NCBI GenBank assembly: GCA_029246385.1
Contig: JAQWNG010000002.1
Coordinates: 62,001 to 126,000 of the forward strand
DNA length: 64,000 bases
Reading direction: 5' to 3'
From: Halioglobus sp.
Lineage (GTDB): Bacteria > Pseudomonadota > Gammaproteobacteria > Pseudomonadales > Halieaceae
Under the pieces are notes generated by a model. The model had not been told where the DNA came from and ran no database searches. It was given only the letters and a program-made list of their open reading frames with translations. Made by a program: the position numbers and the translations under genes. Below are positions 9,327 to 17,258 of the stretch, piece after piece. Each line of letters starts with the position of its first letter. Within the stretch, counting starts at the first letter, position 1.

Positions 9327-9686
9327 TTAGAGTAACATTCCGCTTAAAAATAGCGCGGCCATCACGCCATCGACAATAATTCCCGGCAGCGACTGCTTGA
9401 GGCTAGTCTTATCGATCATCATCGAATAGAAACGCGCCAACAGCGCGAAAGTCCAGGCCATACCGAGAGTCATGTACACCACAGGTTCATTGAGCGCCAG
9501 CGCCATTATGCCGCCGCCCAAATGCAGTCCCCCGAATACGACTCTAGCCTCCGACAGGGCCATCGGACTACCCAGCTCAATATGTTGGGCGTCAGTGATC
9601 AGTCGCGGCTTAAAAAAGCCGATTAGCCCCAAAACCAATGTGAGCAGTGCCCCGACGCGCGGCAGCCAGTCTAAAAACGTATCCAT
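9327..9686 (-). CDS. Small membrane protein, DUF4345-like
   Basis: This is a 119-residue protein with about four membrane segments (LLTLVLGLIGFF, LHLGGGIMALAL, YMTLGMAWTFALLARF and a C-terminal hydrophobic helix). The pattern matches the DUF4345 group of unknown function. I place the start at ATG 9686 because GAGG lies nine bases upstream; TTG 9707 and ATG 9695 are longer options. It ends eight bases from the convergent GH5-like gene. It is divergent from the DUF7064-like gene. Confidence 0.65.
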   Translation of the reverse strand: MDTFLDWLPRVGALLTLVLGLIGFFKPRLITDAQHIELGSPMALSEARVVFGGLHLGGGIMALALNEPVVYMTLGMAWTFALLARFYSMMIDKTSLKQSLPGIIVDGVMAALFLSGMLL

Positions 9687-9916
9687 CGTTATCATCCTCA
9701 GCGACAATCTTTGTTAGCCTAGCAATAGTACCGGCGAAAATCATAGTCCTTTGCCCTCTCTAAGATTCTGGGCCGCGTAATTTCGAGGCACAGCGCAACA
9801 TGTTATACAGGCGCGCTGAACAGCGACCTAAAAGGGTATCTGTCAAAGGCATTCAAGGGCATCATTAAGGCTCAGCCGTTGAGCGATCTCGCTAGGCAGA
9901 CAACAGGATAGCAGAA

Positions 9917-10927
9917 ATGAGTTCAGAGTTTGATGTGACACAGTTCGGTATTCAGGTGGAAGATGAGTTTCACCACCCATTTAGTGGCGATCACCCCGAC
10001 TGGAATGAATCCTATTTTTTCGATTGGTATGATGCGTCAGGGACTAATGCTGGCCACTGCCGTGTGGGCTGGCATCCCGTCCAACAGCGCATTCTATTCT
10101 GGCTATATCTCTACAACGGCTCCGAATGGCTGGTGATAGAAGAATACCGCCTGCCCTTTTCGGCGTTGCAACTCGGCGGCGAAGAGAACTCTGCGACAGC
10201 CAAGAATGCCTTTTCCTATAGCGGCTGGGGTCTCGCCTTTAAATATCAGCCGCAAGAACCGCTGCGCAGTGGCCAGCTCAGTGTAAGCGGATTTGCACGA
10301 GTGCTTTGCGGCCAACGGCAGGGCATGATCAAACCTGTTGAGCTAGAGCTGACGATTACCGCTATTGGTCCTCCCTATTCTCGAGGTGGCGGCGCGGTCG
10401 ACAGCCACAGTGCGGATAACTTCAGCACTGACCGCTATGAGCAGCCCACTCAATCCCAGGGTTGGATGGTTATCGATAGCGAAAAAACCGAGTTAACCGT
10501 GCGAGGAGAGCGCGACCACTCGTGGGGACCGCGACCCTGGGATATGGGCTGGCAGTTCTTTGTGGTCAATAACGAACGATTTAGCTTACTCGCTACACAA
10601 GTGCAAATACCCGAATGGCCACTTATAACGATGGGTTACTATCACGGACACGGTGAAGCGATGGAGCAGCTGGCAGAGACAGAACTTAATCTCGATTTTA
10701 ACAGCAGCAACTCGACACAGGCCGTTAGAGGGTCTTTTAATTTACTGTGTGAAAGTGGACGCAAAATTGTAGGGTCTATTGAAACGATTTCAGGTGCTGA
10801 AATTGATATTACGCATACCTTTTCGACCCCGCATCGGAGCGAGTACAGGCGCTCACTCATACGGTGTACCTTCGATGATGGTAGCCAAAGCATCGGCTGG
10901 CTAGAATGTAACCGGGAAACGACGTAG
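9917..10927 (+). CDS. DUF7064/DUF7065-like beta-barrel protein (CrtC/lipocalin-like fold)
   Basis: This 336-residue protein is rich in beta strands and carries the motif GERDHSWGPRPWDMGWQFF near residue 196. That motif is characteristic of a family related in fold to the carotenoid 1,2-hydratase/AttH lipocalin-like proteins and found near lipid and steroid catabolic genes. No signal peptide is seen. The reaction is unknown; binding or modifying a hydrophobic ligand is inference. An SDR follows 72 bases downstream on the same strand, so the two may be co-transcribed. Confidence 0.7.
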   Translation: MSSEFDVTQFGIQVEDEFHHPFSGDHPDWNESYFFDWYDASGTNAGHCRVGWHPVQQRILFWLYLYNGSEWLVIEEYRLPFSALQLGGEENSATAKNAFSYSGWGLAFKYQPQEPLRSGQLSVSGFARVLCGQRQGMIKPVELELTITAIGPPYSRGGGAVDSHSADNFSTDRYEQPTQSQGWMVIDSEKTELTVRGERDHSWGPRPWDMGWQFFVVNNERFSLLATQVQIPEWPLITMGYYHGHGEAMEQLAETELNLDFNSSNSTQAVRGSFNLLCESGRKIVGSIETISGAEIDITHTFSTPHRSEYRRSLIRCTFDDGSQSIGWLECNRETT

Positions 10928-10999
10928 CCTCGCGGCTCGTTAAATACAAAATATGGAGCCTGCAGCTCTGTACACCGTTAAATAGAGAAGTCACTGCTA

Positions 11000-11812
11000 A
11001 TGAAAACTCTCAACAATAAAACCGTCGTGATCACTGGCGCTGCAAGCGGAATAGGCCGAGCCGCCGCCCTAGCCTTTGCCCGCGAGGGCGCCAATATAAT
11101 TGTCGCGGATCTACACTCAGCCAATGGTATCGAGGGGGAAATAGAGGCGCTGGGAGTCAAGGCTATTGCGTTTAAGCTGGATGTTTCAGACCCAATCCTC
11201 TACCAAGAATTTTCTGAACAGGCCATTGCGTGGCAAGGTGGCGTAGACATATTGGTAAACAACGCAGGGTTTATGGCTGGGGGCGCCATACAAGACTATA
11301 GCCTAGAACAATGGCACAACATTACTAAGGTAAACGTGCACGGGCCCTTTTACGGAGTCCATTTTTTTCTCCCACATATGCTGTCCCGCAAGTCCGGCCA
11401 TATCGTCACCACCGCCTCCCTGTTCGGGCTGGCGCATTTACCGTTTGTGGGTCCGTACTGCATGACGAAGGCTGCGATGGTAGCGTTTTCAAATAGCCTG
11501 CGCACTGAAGTTGCGCATCAGGGTGTGGGGGTGTCAGTCCTAGTTCCTGGCTCGGTTGATACTAATCTTGTCAACAACGGTGACTGGCATGCCTCCGCAG
11601 GTGGCAATATGATTCCTGAAATGTTTGAAAAATACGGCTCCTCATCAGCTGACAAGGTGGCGCTAGAACTAGTTCGCGGCGTAAAGAAAAACAAGCGCCA
11701 GATATTAGTCGGTACTGATGCCCAATTTTTATCGCGGTTAATTCGTTTGCTGCCTGACAGTTTAAATAAGAGCTTTTGTGGCTTTGCCCGCAAAACCATG
11801 TCTGCATCATAA
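11000..11812 (+). CDS. Short-chain dehydrogenase/reductase
   Basis: This is a classical SDR of 270 residues. Visible motifs are TGAASGIGRA (cofactor), NNAG, a catalytic Ser in TTASLFG and Tyr/Lys in YCMTKAA. The acidic residue after the second strand (VADLHS) suggests NAD(H) preference. It probably oxidises or reduces a hydroxy or keto group on a lipid-like substrate. It lies downstream of the DUF7064-like gene in the same orientation. Confidence 0.85.
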   Translation: MKTLNNKTVVITGAASGIGRAAALAFAREGANIIVADLHSANGIEGEIEALGVKAIAFKLDVSDPILYQEFSEQAIAWQGGVDILVNNAGFMAGGAIQDYSLEQWHNITKVNVHGPFYGVHFFLPHMLSRKSGHIVTTASLFGLAHLPFVGPYCMTKAAMVAFSNSLRTEVAHQGVGVSVLVPGSVDTNLVNNGDWHASAGGNMIPEMFEKYGSSSADKVALELVRGVKKNKRQILVGTDAQFLSRLIRLLPDSLNKSFCGFARKTMSAS

Positions 11813-12364
11813 TGACAGCAACCTACAGCGAAAAATTAGCTACTGACGCAACATTTCATGGCGCTGAGCGAGTGCCCGCGAGCTAAGCGACCTGCCCCTC
11901 GTTGGTCAGAAAACACGCCTACATTTGTGCGGCGAGAATAACTGGGAAGTACGCAAGTCGACACAGGTTATGGCTAGGTTTCTGTGGTCAGAGATGCGCT
12001 ATTCGATTTCATGGAAGGCCTATTGTTTTGCCGATGCATAATCACAATCACTGTGTAGGGCGGGTGCTGACGCCTTGACTACACAAGATACTCTCAGCAC
12101 TCTCAAAGTCCCGCTGCGTGAACGTCGATTGATGAAGGCTTACAACCTAACCCCACAGAGCTCGCGTTGTTACTCGTCGATACTTTTGTTAGGTTCTCAA
12201 CTGTACAAAGTTGAATATTTCGGCATTGGCCTATTCTCGAAAAGGCGAATAGCAGGGGGAGACACTGGAGTCGGATGCACAGTGCGAGGAAAGTGGCTAG
12301 GCCTTACACTCAAAAATCATGTATCAAGGGGTGCATTTTTTCGGATGCGCAGGGTTTTAACGTT
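11813..12364. other. Intergenic region upstream of rluF
   Basis: This 552-base gap has no gene I can support. Two small inverted repeats are visible: TCAACT-n6-AGTTGA at 12197-12214 and CTATTC-n10-GAATAG at about 12230-12251. They could form hairpins in the rluF leader, but neither is followed by a T-run. A 99-residue frame at 12075-12374 resembles no family and runs into rluF, so it is not called. Confidence 0.4.
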
Positions 12365-13078
12365 ATGCGATTAAATAAATTTATCAGTGAGTGCGGTTTG
12401 TGCTCGCGGCGTGAGGCCGATGAACTGATCACCCAGCAACGTGTGACCTTAAACGGCGAAATCGCGGTCATCGGAGCTAAATGGTTTGAAGGAATGACTG
12501 TGCTGGTTGATGGCAATATCATCAAACTGAAGCCGACCAAAAACAATAAGCGCAAGCATATTTATATTGCTCTTAATAAACCTGCCGGAATCACCTGCAC
12601 GACTGATGAGACAATCGCTGGCAACATTATCAGTTTCGTGGACCACAAGGAGCGAATATTTCCTATCGGCCGTCTGGACAAGAATTCAGAAGGCCTGATC
12701 TTGATGACAAGTAATGGCGATATCGTGAATCAGATTTTACGTTCCGAAAATAATCACGAGAAAGAATATCTGGTCGGCGTAAACAAGGCTGTAAATGCTG
12801 ATTTTTTACGCTCTATGGCACGCGGAGTGCGTATCCACAGGCAGATGACCCTCCCCTGTAAGGTATCGAAACTAGCAAAGTATGGCTTTAGAATTGTACT
12901 TACTCAGGGTTTGAACCGACAGATTCGTCTGATGTCTGAAGCACTCGGCTATAAAGTCGTGCAGTTGCGTCGAACCCGGATTATCAACGTGAAACTCGGC
13001 ACGCTAAAGCCCGGGGTGTGGCGCAATTTATCAGACGCTGAGCTGTCCGGTCTGCTACCGAATTTTAAGGACTGGTAG
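12365..13078 (+). CDS. rluF: 23S rRNA pseudouridine synthase, RluF type
   Basis: This enzyme isomerises uridine to pseudouridine in 23S rRNA (U2604 in E. coli, with U2605 as a minor site). The N-terminal S4 RNA-binding domain starts directly at MRLNKFISECGLCSRREAD. The RsuA/RluB/E/F catalytic motif GRLDKNSEGL follows with Asp-105, then GLNRQIRLMSEALGY. At 237 residues it is shorter than E. coli RluF (about 290) because it lacks the basic C-terminal tail. I prefer ATG 12365 to an upstream in-frame ATG at 12275, since the S4 domain begins exactly here. Confidence 0.9.
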   Translation: MRLNKFISECGLCSRREADELITQQRVTLNGEIAVIGAKWFEGMTVLVDGNIIKLKPTKNNKRKHIYIALNKPAGITCTTDETIAGNIISFVDHKERIFPIGRLDKNSEGLILMTSNGDIVNQILRSENNHEKEYLVGVNKAVNADFLRSMARGVRIHRQMTLPCKVSKLAKYGFRIVLTQGLNRQIRLMSEALGYKVVQLRRTRIINVKLGTLKPGVWRNLSDAELSGLLPNFKDW

Positions 13079-13107
13079 AGGCTCAACCGCTGCTTCAATG
13101 CAGGGTA

Positions 13108-13311
13108 TTAGGCGATAAGCAAGGTCCATGAGAAATGTAATCTGAACGCAAAGTTTACTGAAGTCTTGGTTTCACCAACGCACCGCTCAACAACTGGCCA
13201 AATCCGTAACGCCGCCGCGCCATTGCGGCCGGGGTGTCTTCGAATTGCATCGCCAATCTCTGCCGAATCAATCACATCACTGACTATGATCTCATCAACG
13301 TCACCAAGGGC
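13108..13311 (-). pseudogene. Possible remnant of an AbiEi/DUF559-type protein
   Basis: On the minus strand an open stretch of 67 codons, bounded by stops and without an ATG, contains IGDAIRRHPGRNGAAALR followed by VVERCVGETKTSVNF. This resembles the segment around R..GR.GaaaLR...... tRS.lE in the C-terminal half of AbiEi-antitoxin/DUF559-like proteins. The upstream domain and the C-terminal nuclease-like core are absent, so if the likeness is real this is a decayed fragment. It may be coincidence. Confidence 0.28.
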
Positions 13312-13347
13312 TTACAGCACACTCTTTAGCCTTGGCAATGACAAAGC

Positions 13348-14412
13348 CTACTCGGCAGGCTTTTCCGCGACAATTCTCCAATTTAAGTCTGCTATTTTTG
13401 CTTTCTCGGCCATTGTCCACGATTCACCACCGGTTTGAAGGAGGTCAAGTGACTCCTCTACCCATGGTGGCATGATCCGGATTCTTTCAAGGAACCGGAC
13501 AACTTTTCGGGAAACAAGGATCAGGTCACGTTTTTGCTCGCAGATTGGCCATGCTTCACTTTTTGAGGGCGCAGAAAGTATAATTTTGAAGCCAGCGCCT
13601 TCCAGCGCTGCACAAACATCCGCGGGGTACATCGACTGGGTCGCCGCCAATGTCGGCAGATAGGATCTGTGCAAAGCCGCATGTTCATTGTTGTTCCAGT
13701 CAAAGTAAGGCGATAGTAAATACTCAGAGCACGAGTATCGCGCACCGGGCTTCAACACGCGGAACATTTCCATGGCATGATCACCTAATTCTTCCTTCTT
13801 GAAGAAAGGCCAAACGGCTTGGACAGAATAACAACCATCAAAAAATCCTGACGCGTAGTCAAGTGGATCATGATGATTACCCACTTTGTAATGAAGGCGC
13901 TCGCTCATCTTGGTCTCTACTGCCCAGTCGATTGCATTTTCGACCTGATCCGGATCGATGTTATAGCCGGACACCTGTCCGCCCGTCATTGAGGCAATAT
14001 AATGCGCTATTCTGCCTCTGCCGCAGCCCATGTCCAACAGATGTGATGCCTCAGGAGCCTGCAGCTCCATTTCCTTTAACAGCGCTTGTTCGCAGAGCAA
14101 CTGGTTGCCATACAAGCCCTCGTTCTCGTCCAGCTGAGGAGGAATATATAGTTTTTCTAAATCGAAAACCGACAACATATTATTCAAAACCTTATAATAG
14201 GCTGCAATTGCTTTTGTCTCGTCTTCGGTACTGGTTTCCTCACCACCTTGCATGCGCTGCAAAAATTTATAGGCGTTGACGCAGGCATCCTTATCCTCCT
14301 GCGGCAATGTCACCAATCGCTTAATACCCGTAAACGACGTCTTAATACGGTACCAGTTTGCCCGCATGCTTGAGTTTTCACGTTGAAAATACTTCGGCAT
14401 TAGTAGAGCCAC
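13348..14412 (-). CDS. SAM-dependent methyltransferase, SMT-like class I
   Basis: This is a 354-residue class I methyltransferase. The SAM-binding motif LLDMGCGRGRIAHYIA lies at residues 125-140, followed by an acidic motif II region (GYNIDPDQ) and a VLKPGARYSCSEY post-core motif. The arrangement recalls sterol C24-methyltransferase-like enzymes, with an N-terminal extension of about 100 residues. The start is GTG 14412, supported by GAGGTGA just upstream. It follows the MpaB-type oxygenase on the same strand 72 bases downstream, suggesting that both act on one lipid or isoprenoid. The substrate is not determined. Confidence 0.75.
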   Translation of the reverse strand: MALLMPKYFQRENSSMRANWYRIKTSFTGIKRLVTLPQEDKDACVNAYKFLQRMQGGEETSTEDETKAIAAYYKVLNNMLSVFDLEKLYIPPQLDENEGLYGNQLLCEQALLKEMELQAPEASHLLDMGCGRGRIAHYIASMTGGQVSGYNIDPDQVENAIDWAVETKMSERLHYKVGNHHDPLDYASGFFDGCYSVQAVWPFFKKEELGDHAMEMFRVLKPGARYSCSEYLLSPYFDWNNNEHAALHRSYLPTLAATQSMYPADVCAALEGAGFKIILSAPSKSEAWPICEQKRDLILVSRKVVRFLERIRIMPPWVEESLDLLQTGGESWTMAEKAKIADLNWRIVAEKPAE

Positions 14413-14484
14413 AATTCACCTCACTGTCGTGCGCTATTATTTTGTAATCAAACGCTCGAGAGAGGGTTCGACCTCAGCCAATTG

Positions 14485-15846
14485 CTATTTAGCCGCCGAC
14501 AGCTTGTATTCACTGGCATTGGTAATAAAATCAGCATGGCCATAGCTGTCCAGAAGAGTGGCAATCTTGCTAACCAATTGTTTGTCTAGTAGACGACTCA
14601 ACCCAGGAATACGCATGCCTAGAGTGTAAAAGCCAGAACTCGCTAGGATTACCAATATTGTGACTCCTGTGGCCAACTTATCCTCGAAACGGTAGTGTAT
14701 GCCTATCTTCTCGGCGCGGGCAGACTTGCCATCGCAAAAATTTTGAATGAGAAAATATTTGGAAAACCCTCGTTCCATCCAACTGTGAAATCGACCGCGG
14801 ACCGATGGATCATCAAGTAACTCGGCGTCCATTGTGCCGCGAACAAGCACTCCGCAGGTGTCATCATCGAATTCTTCCCTCAGCGACAGTGCTCGAGCCA
14901 TTATAAGATCAACAATTTCTTGCGGTGTCTCACCCAGTAAATCGTGCGGCAGGCCTAACAAAAAGCAACGATAGCGTGCCATTTCCACTCTCTCGCGTTC
15001 GGCCGGCGTAAAGTGAGTGCGACCTTTGCTCAGTAGTTTAAATGACAGCAGAAAGATACCGATTAAACCTGCCGGCATCTGATCCACCTGTGGAATCGGA
15101 ATACCGTAGGTAGCGACATCCCATTCCCCGCTCTGCATGATATTGAAGCGCACCATTGAGTGCATAAGACGCACTTTGGCCGCCGCTTGAAACCCACGAC
15201 CGAAACGGGTCATCGCACCGGGCATTGCCGTTGCTGTAAAGAAGCTTGCTGTTTCCAGTACGCGTCGTGCTGATTTTGAGTCTGACAGTGTGCCGGTCAT
15301 TGTCATTGGCAGAGCCGTATACTTGTTCATAAAGGTGGCAATGAACGCACCGCGGATAGCAAAGGGCGAGATAGTGACAAGCGGAATACGTTCTTGGCGA
15401 GCGCCTTTTTCAACGAGGTCCATGTCGACCCAGTCAGGTGTTGCTTCCATCGCATGGATGAACGTGACAAGTTCCTTGGGAGGATTGAAAACGGCTTCAA
15501 TGCCGTTTTCGCAGGCCTCTTCCAACATCGCAACCAGCGCACGAAAACCATATTCGGGTATCAGCGCTGCATATGCATCGGCTACCCCGTCGCCCATCAT
15601 AGTATAATTGCGGATGTTGGCAACGCGCTCGGGATCAGACAGTGCGCTTGCGGCATAGCGCTTATAGCGCCGAGGTAAGCTGTTTTCTAAGCCCGCGCCG
15701 CTGACGTAACGCTCCGGCAAACGTGAGAAGTCGACATCGCCATAAATTGCGGGAATGGCTTCTTTCTGCTTCAAAACGCAGTCGCGATACATCGATGGCT
15801 TACTAGGCACCATGTTTTTATTTTCTCGCATTGATAGTAATTCCAT
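14485..15846 (-). CDS. MpaB/latex-clearing-protein-like oxygenase (DUF2236 family)
   Basis: This 453-residue protein belongs to the ER-bound oxygenase MpaB'/Lcp family, whose members bind a b-type haem and cleave isoprenoid chains. The diagnostic core is KVRLMHSMVRFNIM with His-229 and Arg-233, followed by YGIPIPQVDQM. A hydrophobic segment near residue 390 (GVTILVILASSGFYTLGM) may be membrane associated. It heads a minus-strand pair with the SMT-like methyltransferase and is divergent from the RND efflux operon across a region with two palindromes. Oxidative chain cleavage is family knowledge; the actual substrate is unknown. Confidence 0.8.
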   Translation of the reverse strand: MELLSMRENKNMVPSKPSMYRDCVLKQKEAIPAIYGDVDFSRLPERYVSGAGLENSLPRRYKRYAASALSDPERVANIRNYTMMGDGVADAYAALIPEYGFRALVAMLEEACENGIEAVFNPPKELVTFIHAMEATPDWVDMDLVEKGARQERIPLVTISPFAIRGAFIATFMNKYTALPMTMTGTLSDSKSARRVLETASFFTATAMPGAMTRFGRGFQAAAKVRLMHSMVRFNIMQSGEWDVATYGIPIPQVDQMPAGLIGIFLLSFKLLSKGRTHFTPAERERVEMARYRCFLLGLPHDLLGETPQEIVDLIMARALSLREEFDDDTCGVLVRGTMDAELLDDPSVRGRFHSWMERGFSKYFLIQNFCDGKSARAEKIGIHYRFEDKLATGVTILVILASSGFYTLGMRIPGLSRLLDKQLVSKIATLLDSYGHADFITNASEYKLSAAK

Positions 15847-15949
15847 GACATGAACCTATACCATTTCGACTGTTTGTCAATGTATCGCCGCCTGCTGGTG
15901 ACGAACAGCCTTGTGCAGATTACAATGAGTCGCGCGGAGCGAATTTTAA

Positions 15950-15963
15950 CTAGTTATAACTAG
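15950..15963. promoter_or_regulatory. Perfect palindrome CTAGTTATAACTAG
   Basis: A perfect 14-base palindrome lies in the divergent region between the MpaB-type oxygenase and the RND efflux operon. It is a strong candidate for a dimeric repressor site. No regulator gene is adjacent, so the protein must be encoded elsewhere. Confidence 0.5.
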
Positions 15964-15973
15964 ATTTTTACGC

Positions 15974-15988
15974 CAATTAACTTAATTG
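15974..15988. promoter_or_regulatory. Palindrome CAATTAA-C-TTAATTG
   Basis: A 7-base perfect inverted repeat around a single central base lies ten bases after the palindrome at 15950-15963. The size and AT-richness are like MarR-type or TetR-type operators. It lies about 90 bases before the adaptor start and could control the RND operon, the oxygenase, or both. Confidence 0.45.
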
Positions 15989-16077
15989 TGTAGGCTTAAT
16001 TCCACAGCTGAGAAAAACTGTTACCATTCCTACCCTCAATGTTCAGGTTGTCCATCATGGCCACACAGGTAAAATCA

Positions 16078-17241
16078 ATGAAAAAGCACGCTTGGCTTCC
16101 AGTGCTGCTGACTCTGGCAATTATGCAACTCCAAGCATGCGGAAAAGATCAGCCAACCGCTGCGCCGAAGGGTGTTCCCGTTACTGTGATAACGATTGCA
16201 CCCAAAGACATTCCCGTTACGCTAGAGTTTGTAGCGCAGACACAAAGCTCACAGGGCGTCAATATTCAGGCGCGAGTTTCAGGCTTTCTGGAGAAACGCG
16301 TCTACCTTGAGGGCTCCCGCGTCAAAGTTGGTGACGTTCTGTTCCAAATGGATAAAAAACCATTTCAAGCACAAGTAGATGCTGCTAACGCAGCATTAAT
16401 GCGATATGCGGCATCCGTCGAAGTAGCTCGCGCAAACCTCGCTCGGACAAAGCCACTGGTTGAACAAAATGCTTTGTCACAGCGTGACCTCGATGACGCA
16501 CAGGGCCAGTTTGAAGAAGCCTCAGCAGCAGTTGCCGAAGCGAAGGCCCAGTTATATAGCGCTCAACTCGATCTATCCTACACCACCATCACCTCACCTG
16601 TAGATGGCGTGAGCAGTTTGTCGGCCGTAGCTGATGGCTCTTACCTCGATGCCGCAAACTCTCAACTGACAACGGTGTCAGTTCTTTCTCCTATGTGGAT
16701 TAACTTCAGCCTGTCCGAGAATACACTGGCACGTATCGTTGGAGAGGAAAAAAAAGGACTATTAAAAACGCCTGAAGATGATGAGTTTTCAGTACAAATA
16801 ATTTTGGTCGATGGAACGATATACCCTCAGCGCGGAAAAATTGATTTCGCGGACCCCTCGTATAACGCGGAAACTGGAACATTTCTCATAAGAGCCGCGG
16901 TCGATAATCCCGATGGCGTTCTGCGACCCAACCAATATGTGCGCACGGAACTCATAGGGGCGGTGAGAACAGACGCAATACTCATTCCACAGAGCGCAGT
17001 CCAACAGAGTGCGAACGGCCACTTTGTCTGGGTTATTGATACATCAAATAAGAGCCAGTTACGCCCCATAAAAGTCGGTGATTGGGATGGTGATAACTGG
17101 TTTATTAATGAGGGTCTTGCCAGCGGTGACAAAGTTGTCGTCGACGGTGCGATCCGACTAGCGCCGGATACGCTTGTCTCCATTAGCGCAGCCAGCCCCC
17201 CGCAAGATCCAGCCTCTCCCTCCCGAACATCAACTAAATAG
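16078..17241 (+). CDS. RND efflux periplasmic adaptor (membrane fusion protein), lipoprotein
   Basis: This is the periplasmic adaptor of a tripartite RND pump, MexA/AcrA type. From ATG 16078 the product has 387 residues with a lysine-led signal peptide and lipobox LQAC (Cys-21), so it is anchored to the inner membrane. In-frame ATGs at 16039 and 16057 would add a leader without improving the signal. The half-lipoyl motif (GFLEKRVYLEGSRVKVGDVLFQMD), the alpha-hairpin and the second lipoyl half (LDLSYTTITSPVDG) are in the usual order. The pump gene starts 17 bases after the stop. Confidence 0.93.
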   Translation: MKKHAWLPVLLTLAIMQLQACGKDQPTAAPKGVPVTVITIAPKDIPVTLEFVAQTQSSQGVNIQARVSGFLEKRVYLEGSRVKVGDVLFQMDKKPFQAQVDAANAALMRYAASVEVARANLARTKPLVEQNALSQRDLDDAQGQFEEASAAVAEAKAQLYSAQLDLSYTTITSPVDGVSSLSAVADGSYLDAANSQLTTVSVLSPMWINFSLSENTLARIVGEEKKGLLKTPEDDEFSVQIILVDGTIYPQRGKIDFADPSYNAETGTFLIRAAVDNPDGVLRPNQYVRTELIGAVRTDAILIPQSAVQQSANGHFVWVIDTSNKSQLRPIKVGDWDGDNWFINEGLASGDKVVVDGAIRLAPDTLVSISAASPPQDPASPSRTSTK

Positions 17242-17258
17242 AGAGGCTGCCACCTAAT

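Noticed and set aside
12075-12374. 99-codon frame upstream of rluF
   Set aside because: No family resemblance, no ribosome site, and it runs into rluF in another frame.
13863-14279. 138-codon plus-strand frame inside the methyltransferase gene
   Set aside because: Antisense to a recognised methyltransferase; the composition is that of a shadow frame.
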